This document shows, piece by piece, positions 16,684-25,771 of a stretch of DNA of 64,000 bases; positions within the stretch are counted from its first letter, which is position 1; every line of letters starts with the position of its first letter. The stretch spans positions 284,021 through 348,020 of the forward strand of contig CAWFNG010000014.1 in NCBI GenBank assembly GCA_963817135.1, read 5' to 3'. The notes under the pieces are model-generated. The model did no database searches, had not been told where the DNA came from, and saw only the letters and a program-made list of their open reading frames with translations. This DNA is from VAZQ01 sp963817135 (GTDB taxonomy: Bacteria; Pseudomonadota; Alphaproteobacteria; Rhizobiales; Xanthobacteraceae). A program made the translations under genes and the position numbers.

Positions 16684-17846
16684 CATCGCAAGCCATCCGT
16701 CCCGCGGCTGGGTCACGAAATCCAGCCGCCATCAAGGCGGCTTTGGCAGCAGCCGCCCGCGCGCGTGGCTTTGATGTAGTGGGGGTGACGCGCCCCGATG
16801 CCATTCCGGAGGCTCTGCCGCGCTTGCAGCAATTCCTGGCCGAAGGCGCCCATGGTGACATGCATTGGCTGCAGTCGACCGCCGCTCGCCGCGGCGACCC
16901 GCGCGCCATGTGGGAAGCGGCGCGCTCGATCATCATGCTCGGGCTCAATTACGCCCCCGACGGCGATCCGCTGGCAATTCTCGAACGCCGCGATCGCGGC
17001 GCGATCTCCGTCTACGCGCAGAGCAACGATTATCACGACGCGATAAAACCGCGGCTCAAACAATTGGCGTCCTGGCTCACGCAAGAAGCCGGAGGCGAGG
17101 CCAAGGTATTCGTCGATACTGCCGCGGTGATGGAAAAGCCGCTTGCCGGCGCCGCCGGTCTCGGCTGGCAGGGCAAGCATACCAATCTGGTCTCGCGCGA
17201 ATTCGGCTCGTGGTTGTTTCTGGGTGCGATCTTCACCACGCTCGACCTTCCGCCCGACGGGGCCGGCCACGACCATTGCGGCAACTGCCGCGCGTGCCTC
17301 GACATTTGCCCAACCGGCGCTTTTCCAGCGCCCTACCGCCTCGATGCCCGCCGCTGCATCTCGTATCTCACTATTGAGAACAAGGGGCCAATCCCGCGCG
17401 AACTGCGTAACGCAATAGGCAATCGCATCTATGGTTGCGATGACTGCCTTGCGGTCTGCCCCTGGAACAAGTTCGCGCAGGCCGGCAGGGATGCCAAGCT
17501 TGCCGCGCGTCCTGAACTAGCGGCGGCGCGCCTTGCCGATCTCGCCCGCCTGGATGACGCGGCATTTCGCAGGCTATTTGCCAAATCGCCGGTGAAACGC
17601 ACGGGGCGTGATCGTTTCGTTCGCAACGTGCTGATCGCAATCGGCAATTCCGGGGACAAAGCGCTGCTACCCGAGGCGGAAAGGCTGCTGCGCGATAGCT
17701 CGCCGCTGGTGCGGGGTGCCGCGGTATGGGCGTTGGGCCGCTTGGATCGCGATCACCTTGCGCGGCTTGCGCGCGCGCAGCGGGAAAGCGAACCCGACCC
17801 GGACGTCGCGGAGGAATGGGCGGCGGCACTGAGTCAGGCCGCGTGA
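16680..17846 (+). CDS. queG: epoxyqueuosine reductase QueG, start uncertain
   Basis: The enzyme of the last step of queuosine synthesis, reducing epoxyqueuosine in tRNA with cobalamin and two 4Fe-4S clusters. Visible are the catalytic-Asp region VDTAAVMEKPLAGAAGLGW, the cluster motifs CGNCRACLDICP and CDDCLAVCP, and a C-terminal HEAT-like part. There is no ATG near the expected start. Similarity begins about AIKAALAAAARARGFDVVGV, and the nearest candidates are CTG at 16680 (overlapping the GST stop as CTGA) and TTG at 16743, which would cut into the first helix. An ATG at 16470 would overlap the GST by over 200 bases and is rejected. Confidence 0.88.
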   Translation: MTSQAIRPAAGSRNPAAIKAALAAAARARGFDVVGVTRPDAIPEALPRLQQFLAEGAHGDMHWLQSTAARRGDPRAMWEAARSIIMLGLNYAPDGDPLAILERRDRGAISVYAQSNDYHDAIKPRLKQLASWLTQEAGGEAKVFVDTAAVMEKPLAGAAGLGWQGKHTNLVSREFGSWLFLGAIFTTLDLPPDGAGHDHCGNCRACLDICPTGAFPAPYRLDARRCISYLTIENKGPIPRELRNAIGNRIYGCDDCLAVCPWNKFAQAGRDAKLAARPELAAARLADLARLDDAAFRRLFAKSPVKRTGRDRFVRNVLIAIGNSGDKALLPEAERLLRDSSPLVRGAAVWALGRLDRDHLARLARAQRESEPDPDVAEEWAAALSQAA

Positions 17847-17895
17847 GGCGGCCTGTCCCGGGCGCAGCGCAGCGCGGCCTCTGTCTTGATTGCTC

Positions 17896-18046
17896 TCGCA
17901 GCACCTCATTCCGCGGCGCGCTGCAGACCCGGGATCGTTCCACCCTATGGCGGTCCCGGCTCAGCGGCGCACCACTTCGCGCATTTGCTGAGTGCAGGCA
18001 TGCGCAAGTGGCAGGTGCGCTCGCGCTGCGCCGCGTCCGGGACACG
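17896..18046. repeat. intergenic repeat with GGGATCGTTCCACCCTATGG core
   Basis: A palindromic, GC-rich element: CCGGGATCGTTCC, CCCTATGGCGG, TCCCGGCTCAGCGGCGCACC, ending GCGCCGCGTCCGGGACACG. It resembles a dispersed repeat I recall from Bradyrhizobium-like genomes. It fills the gap between queG and the convergent hydrolase. Confidence 0.6.
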
Positions 18047-18072
18047 CGGGCGTCATACCTACCGGTCCCCGA

Positions 18073-18846
18073 TCAAAACTCGCCGACTGCGGCAAGCATC
18101 CGCTCGATGTCTTCAGGACGCGAGAGACGGTGATCGCCGTCCTTGACCAGCGTGAGCACAACGTCATCGCGGGCAAAGCGGGCAGTCAACTCTATGGCGT
18201 GCTGCCAGGGCACATCGGGATCCTGTACGCCTTGCAGGATACGTACCGGACAGCCGGTCTCGATCATGCTGTTCATAAGGAGGTGCCGACGTCCATCCTC
18301 GATCAGCGCGCGCGTGATCAAATAGGGTTCGTCGGAATATTGCGAGGGTTGCGCAAAGTAACCGGATTCCTCGATCTGGCGCTTTGCATCCGGGGAAAAG
18401 CGCGCCCACATCAGCTCTTCGGTAAAATCAACCGCCGGAGCGATCAGCACCAGACCCGCGATGCATGCGGGCGACTGGGCGCCCAGCGCGAGTGCGCGCG
18501 TCAACAGAAGCGCGAGCCAGCCCCCCATCGAGGAGCCGACAACGGTCTGCGCCCCATGACAGAACGCTTTGAGGACCGCGAGGCTCTCCTCCAGCCAGCG
18601 ACTGATGGTACCCGCCACAAAATCACCGCCGGACTCACCGTGACCGGAATAGTCAAACCGCACCAGTGCGCGTCCTTGCTCGCTCGCCCAGCGATCAAGC
18701 GCCTGCGCCTTCATTCCTTGCATGTCCGATTTGAAGCCACCGAGCCAAAGCAGTCCTGGGGCGGATCCTTCACGCACCCGAACGGCAATGTGCCGGGTCT
18801 CTTTCCCAGTTCCAACCTCAAGGAATTTCAGGCAAAGATCGCTCAT
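18073..18846 (-). CDS. alpha/beta hydrolase (ABHD10/PPT-like)
   Basis: A 257-residue alpha/beta hydrolase. The oxyanion segment is LLWLGGFKSDM, the nucleophile elbow GSSMGGW near residue 103, with Asp in GVQDPDVPW and His in KDGDHRLS near residue 243. Closest family by feel is the ABHD10-type carboxylesterase/depalmitoylase, but substrate assignment is not possible from sequence. The ATG at 18846 fits the family start. A double-hairpin repeat lies 83 bases upstream. Confidence 0.85.
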   Translation of the reverse strand: MSDLCLKFLEVGTGKETRHIAVRVREGSAPGLLWLGGFKSDMQGMKAQALDRWASEQGRALVRFDYSGHGESGGDFVAGTISRWLEESLAVLKAFCHGAQTVVGSSMGGWLALLLTRALALGAQSPACIAGLVLIAPAVDFTEELMWARFSPDAKRQIEESGYFAQPSQYSDEPYLITRALIEDGRRHLLMNSMIETGCPVRILQGVQDPDVPWQHAIELTARFARDDVVLTLVKDGDHRLSRPEDIERMLAAVGEF

Positions 18847-18928
18847 TCAGCCGGCCCAGGAGGCAGCGCATCCCACTTCTTCCGGGCCTACAATGTTTCG
18901 CCGTCAATGCAAGCCCGGGCTACCGCAC

Positions 18929-19096
18929 TAGTGCGGTGAATTTGAAGTTCCTATCATAACTGGCCGCAAGCTCGTTTAGGAACTTCAAATTCAAAACCGC
19001 ACTAGAAGTCATAGAGTTGCTAGTGGTCCTTAAATTCCGAAGTTCGCATCTGAACGTGTCGCGAGTGGTGGCGAACTTCGGAATCGGACCACTAGC
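18929..19096. repeat. ~166-bp double-hairpin repeat, copy 3
   Basis: Nearly identical to copy 2 over its whole length, including the GGTCC/GGACC outer stem of the second hairpin. It lies in the divergent gap between the hydrolase and the glycosyltransferase and ends 14 bases before the latter's GTG start. Confidence 0.9.
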
Positions 19097-19110
19097 CCGG
19101 CGAGGAAAAC

Positions 19111-20322
19111 GTGAGCACTGAATACGGCGACACCGAGGGTTCGCCGCCGCGGACGTTAGCTGGCGCTACGATCCTGCAGATCGTGCCAATATTGCGGGAA
19201 GAGCCGGTCGCACGCACCGCGGTTAACGTGGCCTACGCTTTGCTGCAATCCGGCGCCCGCGCGCTTGTCGCTGCCGGCGAAGGCCCGCTGGTCGACGACC
19301 TCAAGGCGTTCGGAGCCGAATGGATCCCGCTCGTCAACGCGACGATCAATCCATGGCGACTGCGCCGCAATGCAAAGTTCTTGGAGCATCTGATTGCATC
19401 CGAGCGCATCGACATCGTGCATGCGCAAAGCATCGGCGGCGCCTGGAGCGCAAACATGGCGGCAGCGCAGATCGCCGTCTGGCTCGTCTCCACGCTGCCG
19501 GATATGCCTGCCCCGTCCGGTCTGCGCGCCTGGTGGGCAGGCGCGCTGGCGCGTGCTGACCGCGTCGTCACGCCTTCCAATTTCGCCGCCGCGCCGATGA
19601 TGGCACGGCACGCTCTGCCGCGCGAGCGGCTCACCATCATTCCCCGCAGTATCGACACTGCCGCATTCGATCCGCGGGCGGTGGAGCCGAGCCGGGTGGA
19701 AGCGTTGCGCCAGGCCTGGCGAATTCCGAATGGCGATCGCGTTGTTCTCCTTCCCGGCCGCGTGGCTCCGTGGAACGGACAGCTCATTTTGCCGGCCATC
19801 GCCCGCATCCTTTTCGATGCAGGCGTCCGCGGATTTACATTTGTGCTCGCCGGCGAGCACAAGACGTTTGCAAAATACGCACGCTTCGTCGCCGAGCAGG
19901 CGCGCGCCCAAAACGTTTTGAACCTGATTCGATTTGTCGGCCATTGCCGCGATATGCCGGCAGCCTTTGCGGCAGCCGATACGGTGCTGGTTACCGCGGT
20001 CGAGCCGCCGGTGCTCGGCCGCAGTGTTGCCGAAGCGCAGGCCATGGGCCGGCCGGTGGTCGCGTCCAATATCGGCATTTTGCCGGAACATATCGTTACT
20101 CCGCCGGAAATGCCGGAAGACGTGCGCACCGGTTGGCTTGCCGAACCCGGTGACGCGGCCGATTTTGCCCGCGCGCTCGGCCTCGCTTTCGCGCTCGACG
20201 ATACGGCATACCGTGCAATGACAGCTCGCGCACGGCAGTTTGCCGAATACATGTTTTCGCCGCGCAGCGTGGCCGTGGCCACAAGGGCCGTCTACACTTC
20301 GCTGCTCGCGCGCGACACGTAG
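19111..20322 (+). CDS. glycosyltransferase family 4 protein
   Basis: A 403-residue GT-B fold glycosyltransferase. The N-domain carries ILQIVPILREEPVARTAVNVA and HAQSIGGAWSANM. The C-domain carries the donor-side motifs RVVLLPGRVAPWNGQ and EPPVLGRSVAEAQAMGRPVVA, with the E-x7-E in the last. It transfers a sugar from a nucleotide donor to an unknown acceptor, probably in surface polysaccharide or LPS. Start is GTG at 19111 with GAGGAAAA upstream at about 19101-19108. The stop overlaps a half copy of the double-hairpin repeat. Confidence 0.9.
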   Translation: MSTEYGDTEGSPPRTLAGATILQIVPILREEPVARTAVNVAYALLQSGARALVAAGEGPLVDDLKAFGAEWIPLVNATINPWRLRRNAKFLEHLIASERIDIVHAQSIGGAWSANMAAAQIAVWLVSTLPDMPAPSGLRAWWAGALARADRVVTPSNFAAAPMMARHALPRERLTIIPRSIDTAAFDPRAVEPSRVEALRQAWRIPNGDRVVLLPGRVAPWNGQLILPAIARILFDAGVRGFTFVLAGEHKTFAKYARFVAEQARAQNVLNLIRFVGHCRDMPAAFAAADTVLVTAVEPPVLGRSVAEAQAMGRPVVASNIGILPEHIVTPPEMPEDVRTGWLAEPGDAADFARALGLAFALDDTAYRAMTARARQFAEYMFSPRSVAVATRAVYTSLLARDT

Positions 20323-20384
20323 TGGTCCGATTCCGAAGTTCGCGCAGAGCGTGAGGGAAGTTTGATCGCGAACTTCAGGTTCAA
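20321..20384. repeat. half copy of the double-hairpin repeat
   Basis: Only the second hairpin type: AGTGGTCCGATTCCGAAGTTCGC and, after a short loop, GCGAACTTC. The outer closing stem is lost. It overlaps the last bases of the glycosyltransferase gene. Confidence 0.8.
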
Positions 20385-20580
20385 GGCTGGCGAGCGGTTG
20401 GTTGATGGTCTATTTAGGGATGGGTGTTGCCCGCTCGCCACTATCGGAATTTCCCCGACAACGCTTAGGCAATTGCCACCCATATGCCCGAATGACCGTT
20501 GACTTGTGCCACAATTGTACTGATCTTTTGTACGCCCGGTGATCCCGGGCTCGTTGCAACAGCTAGAGGAGAGCAAAGCC

Positions 20581-21120
20581 ATTCGTCGCCCCATACGACC
20601 GGCGCAGCCCGCCGCGAAGGACGGCCCGCGCATAAACGAGGAGATCCGCGTCCGCGAAGTGCAACTGATCGACCAAAACGGCCAAAATCTCGGGCCGGTC
20701 GGCATTGAGGCGGCCCTACAGAAATCACAGGAGGCCGGACTCGATCTCGTCGAGATTTCCCCCAATGCATCCCCGCCCGTCTGCAAAATCCTCGATTACG
20801 GTAAATACAAATATCAGGCGCAGAAGAAAGCTGCCGAGGCGCGCAAGAAGCAGAAGATCGTCGAGGTCAAGGAAATCAAGCTGCGGCCGATGATCGACGA
20901 TCACGACTACGACGTGAAGATGCGCTCCATGCAGCGCTTTTTCGAGGAAGGCGACAAGGTCAAAGTTACGCTGCGCTTCCGCGGTCGCGAAATGGCGCAT
21001 CAGGAACTGGGCTATCAGCTGCTCAATCGCGTGAAGGACGACACGCTCAAGATCGCCAAAGTCGAGCAGGAGCCGCGGTTCGAAGGCCGCCAGGTTGTGA
21101 TGGTGCTGGCACCGCGCTGA
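20581..21120 (+). CDS. infC: translation initiation factor IF-3, probable AUU start
   Basis: A 179-residue IF-3, which binds 30S subunits and selects the initiator tRNA and start codon. The N-domain begins DGPRINEEIRVREVQLID; the C-domain ends RFEGRQVVMVLAP. The family N-terminus (RRPxRPxx..KDGPR) begins right after an ATT codon at 20581, which has GAGGAGAG at 20566-20573 ahead of it. A GTG at 20539 in frame lacks such a site and adds 14 unrelated residues. AUU start codons on infC allow autoregulation, because IF-3 rejects non-standard starts. A possible -35 TTGACT lies at 20499-20504. The gene heads infC-rpmI-rplT-pheS-pheT. Confidence 0.93.
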   Translation: MRRPIRPAQPAAKDGPRINEEIRVREVQLIDQNGQNLGPVGIEAALQKSQEAGLDLVEISPNASPPVCKILDYGKYKYQAQKKAAEARKKQKIVEVKEIKLRPMIDDHDYDVKMRSMQRFFEEGDKVKVTLRFRGREMAHQELGYQLLNRVKDDTLKIAKVEQEPRFEGRQVVMVLAPR

Positions 21121-21154
21121 GGGCACGACGCCAAATTCAACGCGGCACTTTGCT

Positions 21155-21260
21155 GTAGGGTGGGTAAATTCGTCTGCTGAACGTCTCCGCGTGGGCACGG
21201 CGCTGCACGAATTTGCCCACGCGGAAAGCCCGTGCACAGCGCCTTTGCCCACCCTACGAT
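21155..21260. repeat. palindromic intergenic repeat, GTAGGGTGGGC family, copy 2
   Basis: Opens GTAGGGTGGGTAAATTCGTC and closes TTTGCCCACCCTACGAT, with the inner CGTGGGC/GCCCACG pair, as at 1714-1819. It lies between infC and rpmI, which are otherwise one operon, so it may limit read-through or stabilise the upstream mRNA. Confidence 0.8.
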
Positions 21261-21419
21261 TTCACGATTTGAATTTCCCTGCCCCCTCTGCCATAAGCCG
21301 GCTTTCCGCTGCCCGGCTATCAGGGCTGCCATGGCGGTGGCAAACGCTCAGCTAAAGCGCAACGAGCAACATTCGGCCGCTCGGCCTTGCTGCCACGGCG
21401 GGCCGCAAAGGAGAGCCAA

Positions 21420-21620
21420 ATGCCCAAGATCAAGACCAAATCCGGCGCCAAGAAACGCTTCAAGGTCTCCGCTGGGGGCAAGGTGCTCTACCAGCAATCG
21501 CGCAAGCGCCATGGCATGATCAAACGCACAAAAAAGCAGATCCGCCAATTGCGCGGCACCAACGTGCTGTTCAAGACGGACGGCGATAACATCAAGAAAT
21601 ATTTCCTCCCCAATGGCTGA
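21420..21620 (+). CDS. rpmI: 50S ribosomal protein L35
   Basis: A 66-residue L35, recognised by the basic N-terminus PKIKTKSGAKKRFKVS and the C-terminal NIKKYFLPNG. The ATG at 21420 follows AAAGGAG with good spacing; upstream in-frame codons are non-coding in character. It lies between infC and rplT in the conserved order. Confidence 0.98.
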   Translation: MPKIKTKSGAKKRFKVSAGGKVLYQQSRKRHGMIKRTKKQIRQLRGTNVLFKTDGDNIKKYFLPNG

Positions 21621-21664
21621 TCCTTCGAGGCTCGGCGCTTCGCGCCGAGCACCTCAGGATGAGG
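21621..21664. repeat. TCCTTCGAGG...CCTCAGGATGAGG palindrome
   Basis: A dispersed-repeat-like palindrome with the loop stem CTCGGCGCTTCGCGCCGAG. It lies between rpmI and rplT, inside a ribosomal protein operon, where it may affect mRNA stability. Confidence 0.75.
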
Positions 21665-21698
21665 TTCCGTATTGAGACTGATTTGAAGGAGATTAGGC

Positions 21699-22058
21699 AT
21701 GGCACGCGTTAAACGCGGCGTCACCGGGCACGCCAAGCACAAGAAGGTGCTCAAGGCCGCCAAGGGGTATTATGGCCGGCGCAAGAACACAATTCGCATT
21801 GCCAAGCAGGCGGTGGAAAAGGCGCAGCAGTATGCTTACCGTGACCGCAAGCGGCGAAAGCGTACGTTTCGTGCGCTCTGGATTCAGCGTCTCAACGCCG
21901 CGGTCCGGCCGTTCGGATTGAACTATAGCCGCTTCATCGACGGACTCGGCAAGGCCGGAATTCTGGTCGACCGCAAAGTGCTGTCTGACCTCGCCATTCG
22001 CGAGCCCTCGGCATTCCAGGCCATCGTCGAGAAGGCAAAAACGGCAATAGCAGCTTGA
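21699..22058 (+). CDS. rplT: 50S ribosomal protein L20
   Basis: A 119-residue L20, an early assembly protein of the large subunit. It begins ARVKRGVTGHAKHKKVLKAA and shows the conserved YAYRDRKRRKRTFRALWI and NYSRFIDGL segments. GAAGGAGA lies just upstream of the ATG at 21699. The stop overlaps the TTG start of pheS. Confidence 0.98.
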   Translation: MARVKRGVTGHAKHKKVLKAAKGYYGRRKNTIRIAKQAVEKAQQYAYRDRKRRKRTFRALWIQRLNAAVRPFGLNYSRFIDGLGKAGILVDRKVLSDLAIREPSAFQAIVEKAKTAIAA

Positions 22059-23137
22059 CCGATCTTGGCGCCCTCGAACATGAGCTTTTGAGCGCCACCG
22101 CCGCGGCGGCGGATGAGAATGCGCTGGAAAAGGTACGCGTCGCAGCGCTGGGCAGGAGCGGCTCCATTTCGGCTCTGCTCAAGAGCCTCGGCTCCCTTCC
22201 AGCCGACCAGCGAAAACAGCGCGGCGCCCTGATCAATAGCCTCAAGGAACGCGTGACTGCCGCCCTTGCGGCGCGCAAGGATCAGCTCGGCGATGCAGCG
22301 CTCGACGCCCGCCTGAATTCGGAGACGATCGACGTCACGCTGCCGGTTATCGAGCCGCCCGCGGAGATCGGACGCATCCATCCCATCAGCCAGGTTATCG
22401 ATGAGCTGATTGCCATCTTCGCCGATATGGGTTTCTCCGTCGCAGAAGGCCCCGACATAGAAACCGACGATTACAATTTCACCAAACTGAATTTTCCCGA
22501 GGGCCATCCGGCCAGGGAGATGCACGATACGTTTTACTTCAATCCAAAGCCTGACGGCTCTCGGCTGCTGTTGCGCACGCACACTTCACCGGTGCAGATC
22601 AGGACAATGCTCACCCAACGCCCGCCAATAAGGGTCATCATTCCGGGGCGCACCTATCGCAGCGATAGCGATCAGACCCATACCCCCATGTTTCATCAGG
22701 TCGAGGGCTTGGTGATCGACAAGGAATCGCATCTCGGCCATCTGAAATGGATATTGCAGGAATTCTGCAAGGCCTTCTTCGAAGTCGATGATGTAAAGAT
22801 GCGGTTTCGCCCCTCGTTTTTCCCATTCACCGAGCCATCGCTCGAAGTCGATATCCAATGCAAGCGCGAGAAGGGAGACATCCGTTTTGGCGAAGGCGAG
22901 GATTGGCTGGAAATTCTCGGTTGCGGAATGGTGCATCCGAACGTGCTGCGCAATTGCGGCCTCGATCCCGACGAGTATCAGGGGTTCGCGTGGGGGCTCG
23001 GCATCGATCGCATTGCGATGCTCAAATACGGCATGCCGGATCTGCGGGCGTTCTTTGAATCCGACGTGCGCTGGTTGACGCATTACGGTTTTCGCCCGCT
23101 CGATTTTCCGACACTGGCTGGTGGGTTGAGCGGGTGA
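22055..23137 (+). CDS. pheS: phenylalanyl-tRNA synthetase alpha subunit
   Basis: A 360-residue class II synthetase subunit. The N-terminal coiled coil binds tRNA (about 1-85). Catalytic motifs are seen as GRTYRSDSDQTHTPMFHQVEG (motif 2 region) and GLGIDRIAMLKYGMPD (motif 3), with HTSPVQIRTM before them. It starts with TTG at 22055 overlapping the rplT stop (TTGA), so translation is coupled and probably rather weak. pheT follows after 16 bases. Confidence 0.97.
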   Translation: MTDLGALEHELLSATAAAADENALEKVRVAALGRSGSISALLKSLGSLPADQRKQRGALINSLKERVTAALAARKDQLGDAALDARLNSETIDVTLPVIEPPAEIGRIHPISQVIDELIAIFADMGFSVAEGPDIETDDYNFTKLNFPEGHPAREMHDTFYFNPKPDGSRLLLRTHTSPVQIRTMLTQRPPIRVIIPGRTYRSDSDQTHTPMFHQVEGLVIDKESHLGHLKWILQEFCKAFFEVDDVKMRFRPSFFPFTEPSLEVDIQCKREKGDIRFGEGEDWLEILGCGMVHPNVLRNCGLDPDEYQGFAWGLGIDRIAMLKYGMPDLRAFFESDVRWLTHYGFRPLDFPTLAGGLSG

Positions 23138-23153
23138 CCGCTGACTTACGGCG

Positions 23154-25592
23154 ATGAAATTCACCCTGGCCTGGCTCAAGGAACATCTCGATACCGACGC
23201 CCCGCTGGCGGCGATTGTCGACAAGCTCACCATGATCGGCCTCGAAGTCGAGAGCGTTGCCGATCGCGGGAGCCAGCTGGCGCCGTTTTCCATTGCCCGG
23301 GTAATTTCCGCGGAGCCGCATCCCAATGCGGATCGCCTGCGCGTGTGCATGGTCGATACCGGCAGCGGCGAGCCGGTGCAGGTGGTGTGCGGAGCGCCCA
23401 ATGCCCGCGCCGGTATGAAGGGCGTATTTGTGCCGCCCGGCGCATTCATCCCCGGCAAGAACATGACGCTCGGCGTAGGCAAAATTCGCGGCGTGGAGAG
23501 CCGCGGCATGCTGGTTTCCGAGTTCGAGTTGCAGCTCTCCGAAGACCACGAGGGCATCATCGACCTTCCCGAGGAGGCGCCGGTCGGCGCGAACTACGCG
23601 CACTGGGCCGGTCTCGACGACCCGGTCATCGAGATCAACCTCACCCCCAATCGCGCGGACTGTGCCGGGGTCAATGGCATTGCCCGCGACCTCGCCGCCG
23701 CCGGGCTTGGCGCTTTGCGCGAGCAGCCGATCACTCCCGCGCCGGGCCGCTTTCCCTGCCCGGTGAAGGTCAAGCTCGCATTCGGTTCAACGCCGTCGTT
23801 GTGTCCCGCCTTTGCCTTGCGCCTTGTCCGCAACGTGAAAAACGCGAGTTCGCCTGCGTGGCTGCAGCAACGGCTTGTCGCGATCGGACTGCGCCCCATA
23901 AATGCGCTCGTCGACATCACCAATTTCGTGACCTACGACCGGGCGCGGCCGTTGCACGTGTTCGATGCCGGCAAAGTCAAGGGCGATCTGACAGTCCGCC
24001 GCGCGCAAGCTGGTGAAAGCTTCGTCGCCTTGGATGGCAAGCGCTACGCACTCGACGAGAGCATGTGCGTCATCGCCGATGAACACGGAGTGGAATCGCT
24101 CGCCGGTATCATGGGGGGAGAAGCAACGGGATGCTCTCCTGCCACCACCGACGTTTTGATCGAATCGGCGCTGTGGGATGCGGCCAATATCGCCGACACA
24201 GGGCGCAAGCTGGGGGTCAGCTCCGATGCACGCTATCGGTTCGAGCGCGGGGTAGACCCCACCTTCATGGTGCCCGGCCTAGAGTTCGCCACTGCCATGG
24301 TGCTGGATCTATGCGGCGGCGAGCCGTCGGCGATCACAGTCGTAGGCAAGGTGGACGTGCCGGCACGCAGCATTGAATTTCCCCTGGACGAAGTGGCTCG
24401 CCTCACCGGACTTGCCGTGGACAGCGGGGAGATCACCGGCGTGCTCCGCCGTCTCGGTTTCGCTGTCAGCGCCGCGCCGGGTGGCTTCCCGGCGAGGAGC
24501 GGCCGCTTGCTCATCGGCGTGCCATCCTGGCGCGCAGACATCCACGACAAGGCCGATATCGTCGAGGAGGTCGTGCGCATGGTCGGCGTCGAGCGCATTC
24601 CCGCAACGCCATTCCCGCGCGGCGATGCACCGCGTAAACCGGTGCTGACGTCCATTCAGCGGCGCCGGCGCAAAGCGGCCCGTGCTCTTGCCGCGCGCGG
24701 CCTGACCGAGACCGTCACGTGGTCGTTTGTTGCACGCGAGCAGGCGGAGCTCTTCGGCGGCGGCAAAGCCCAGCTCGCACTTGCCAATCCCATTGCGTCC
24801 GATCTTTCCGACATGCGCCCCAGTCTCATTCCCGCCCTTGCCGTCGCGGCGCAAAAGAACGCCGACCACGGGTTTGCCGACGTTGCGCTGTTCGAAGTGG
24901 GGCAGGTTTTCAAAGGCGACCAACCGGACGAGCAACTCACCGCAGCGGCCGGCGTGCGCAGGCGCTTGGCAAAAGCGCGCGGCATCGGCCGTCATTGGTC
25001 GGCGCCTCCTGCGGAAGCAGACGCCTTCGACGTCAAGGGCGATGCGCTCGCTGTACTTGCGGCAGCCGGCGCCCCGGTGTCAGCCCTGCAAGTGGTGCCG
25101 GGCGGCCCGCCATGGTTTCATCCCGGCCGCAGCGGCACTATCCAGATCGGTCCGCAAAACGTTCTCGGCTATTTTGGCGAACTCAACCCGCGTGCCCTTG
25201 CGGCTCTCCAGGTCGAGCCCCCGCTCGTCGCGTTCGAGGTCATTCTGGAAAAAATTCCGGAGCCGAAGGGAAAGCCGACCCGCGCCAAAGGGGCGCTCGA
25301 GCTTTCGCCGTTCCAACCGGTAGAGCGCGACTTTGCCTTTGCAGTCGATCGCAGTGTCAAGGCTGGCGATATCGTGCGCGCGGCGCTGGGCGCCGACCGC
25401 AAGCTCATCAGCAAGGTGACCGTGTTCGACGTCTATGAAGGCGAAGGAATTGCGCCTGGCAAGAAATCCATCGCCATCGCGGTCACGCTCCAGCCGCGTG
25501 AGAAGACGATGACCGATGAAGAAATCGAGGCGGTTGCCGCCAAAATCGTTGCCGAGGTCGGCGAGCGAACGGGCGGCCTGTTGCGGACATAG
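23154..25592 (+). CDS. pheT: phenylalanyl-tRNA synthetase beta subunit
   Basis: An 812-residue beta subunit. Domains in order: N-terminal strand region, tRNA-binding EMAP-like domain (about 40-150, PHPNADRLRVCMVD), the B3/4 editing domain (about 210-380), B5 (about 400-475), the catalytic-like core, and the C-terminal ferredoxin-fold anticodon-binding domain (about 715-812, starting LSPFQPVERDFAF). The length agrees with the family. It edits mischarged Tyr-tRNA(Phe) and pairs with PheS. Confidence 0.98.
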   Translation: MKFTLAWLKEHLDTDAPLAAIVDKLTMIGLEVESVADRGSQLAPFSIARVISAEPHPNADRLRVCMVDTGSGEPVQVVCGAPNARAGMKGVFVPPGAFIPGKNMTLGVGKIRGVESRGMLVSEFELQLSEDHEGIIDLPEEAPVGANYAHWAGLDDPVIEINLTPNRADCAGVNGIARDLAAAGLGALREQPITPAPGRFPCPVKVKLAFGSTPSLCPAFALRLVRNVKNASSPAWLQQRLVAIGLRPINALVDITNFVTYDRARPLHVFDAGKVKGDLTVRRAQAGESFVALDGKRYALDESMCVIADEHGVESLAGIMGGEATGCSPATTDVLIESALWDAANIADTGRKLGVSSDARYRFERGVDPTFMVPGLEFATAMVLDLCGGEPSAITVVGKVDVPARSIEFPLDEVARLTGLAVDSGEITGVLRRLGFAVSAAPGGFPARSGRLLIGVPSWRADIHDKADIVEEVVRMVGVERIPATPFPRGDAPRKPVLTSIQRRRRKAARALAARGLTETVTWSFVAREQAELFGGGKAQLALANPIASDLSDMRPSLIPALAVAAQKNADHGFADVALFEVGQVFKGDQPDEQLTAAAGVRRRLAKARGIGRHWSAPPAEADAFDVKGDALAVLAAAGAPVSALQVVPGGPPWFHPGRSGTIQIGPQNVLGYFGELNPRALAALQVEPPLVAFEVILEKIPEPKGKPTRAKGALELSPFQPVERDFAFAVDRSVKAGDIVRAALGADRKLISKVTVFDVYEGEGIAPGKKSIAIAVTLQPREKTMTDEEIEAVAAKIVAEVGERTGGLLRT

Positions 25593-25600
25593 ACCCTGCA

Positions 25601-25771
25601 CGTCATTCCGGGACGCCACCGATTCGGGGGCATCCGAAACCGGCGAATATAGTGCCGAGATCGGCTACAGCCGTGACTTCGGGTATGGCCCGGAAACACC
25701 TCGTCATTCCGGCCTACCGTATCCCGACTCTCGACCTCCGCTTCGCCTGGGTTTCGCCCCGGAATCACGAG
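25601..25771. repeat. CGTCATTCCGGG-type repeat
   Basis: Two copies of the word GTCATTCCGG face CCCCGGAATCACGAG at the far end, a common palindromic arrangement in this class of genome. The left part is intergenic; the right part overlaps the 3' end of the amine oxidase gene and encodes its last ~23 residues. Confidence 0.65.
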
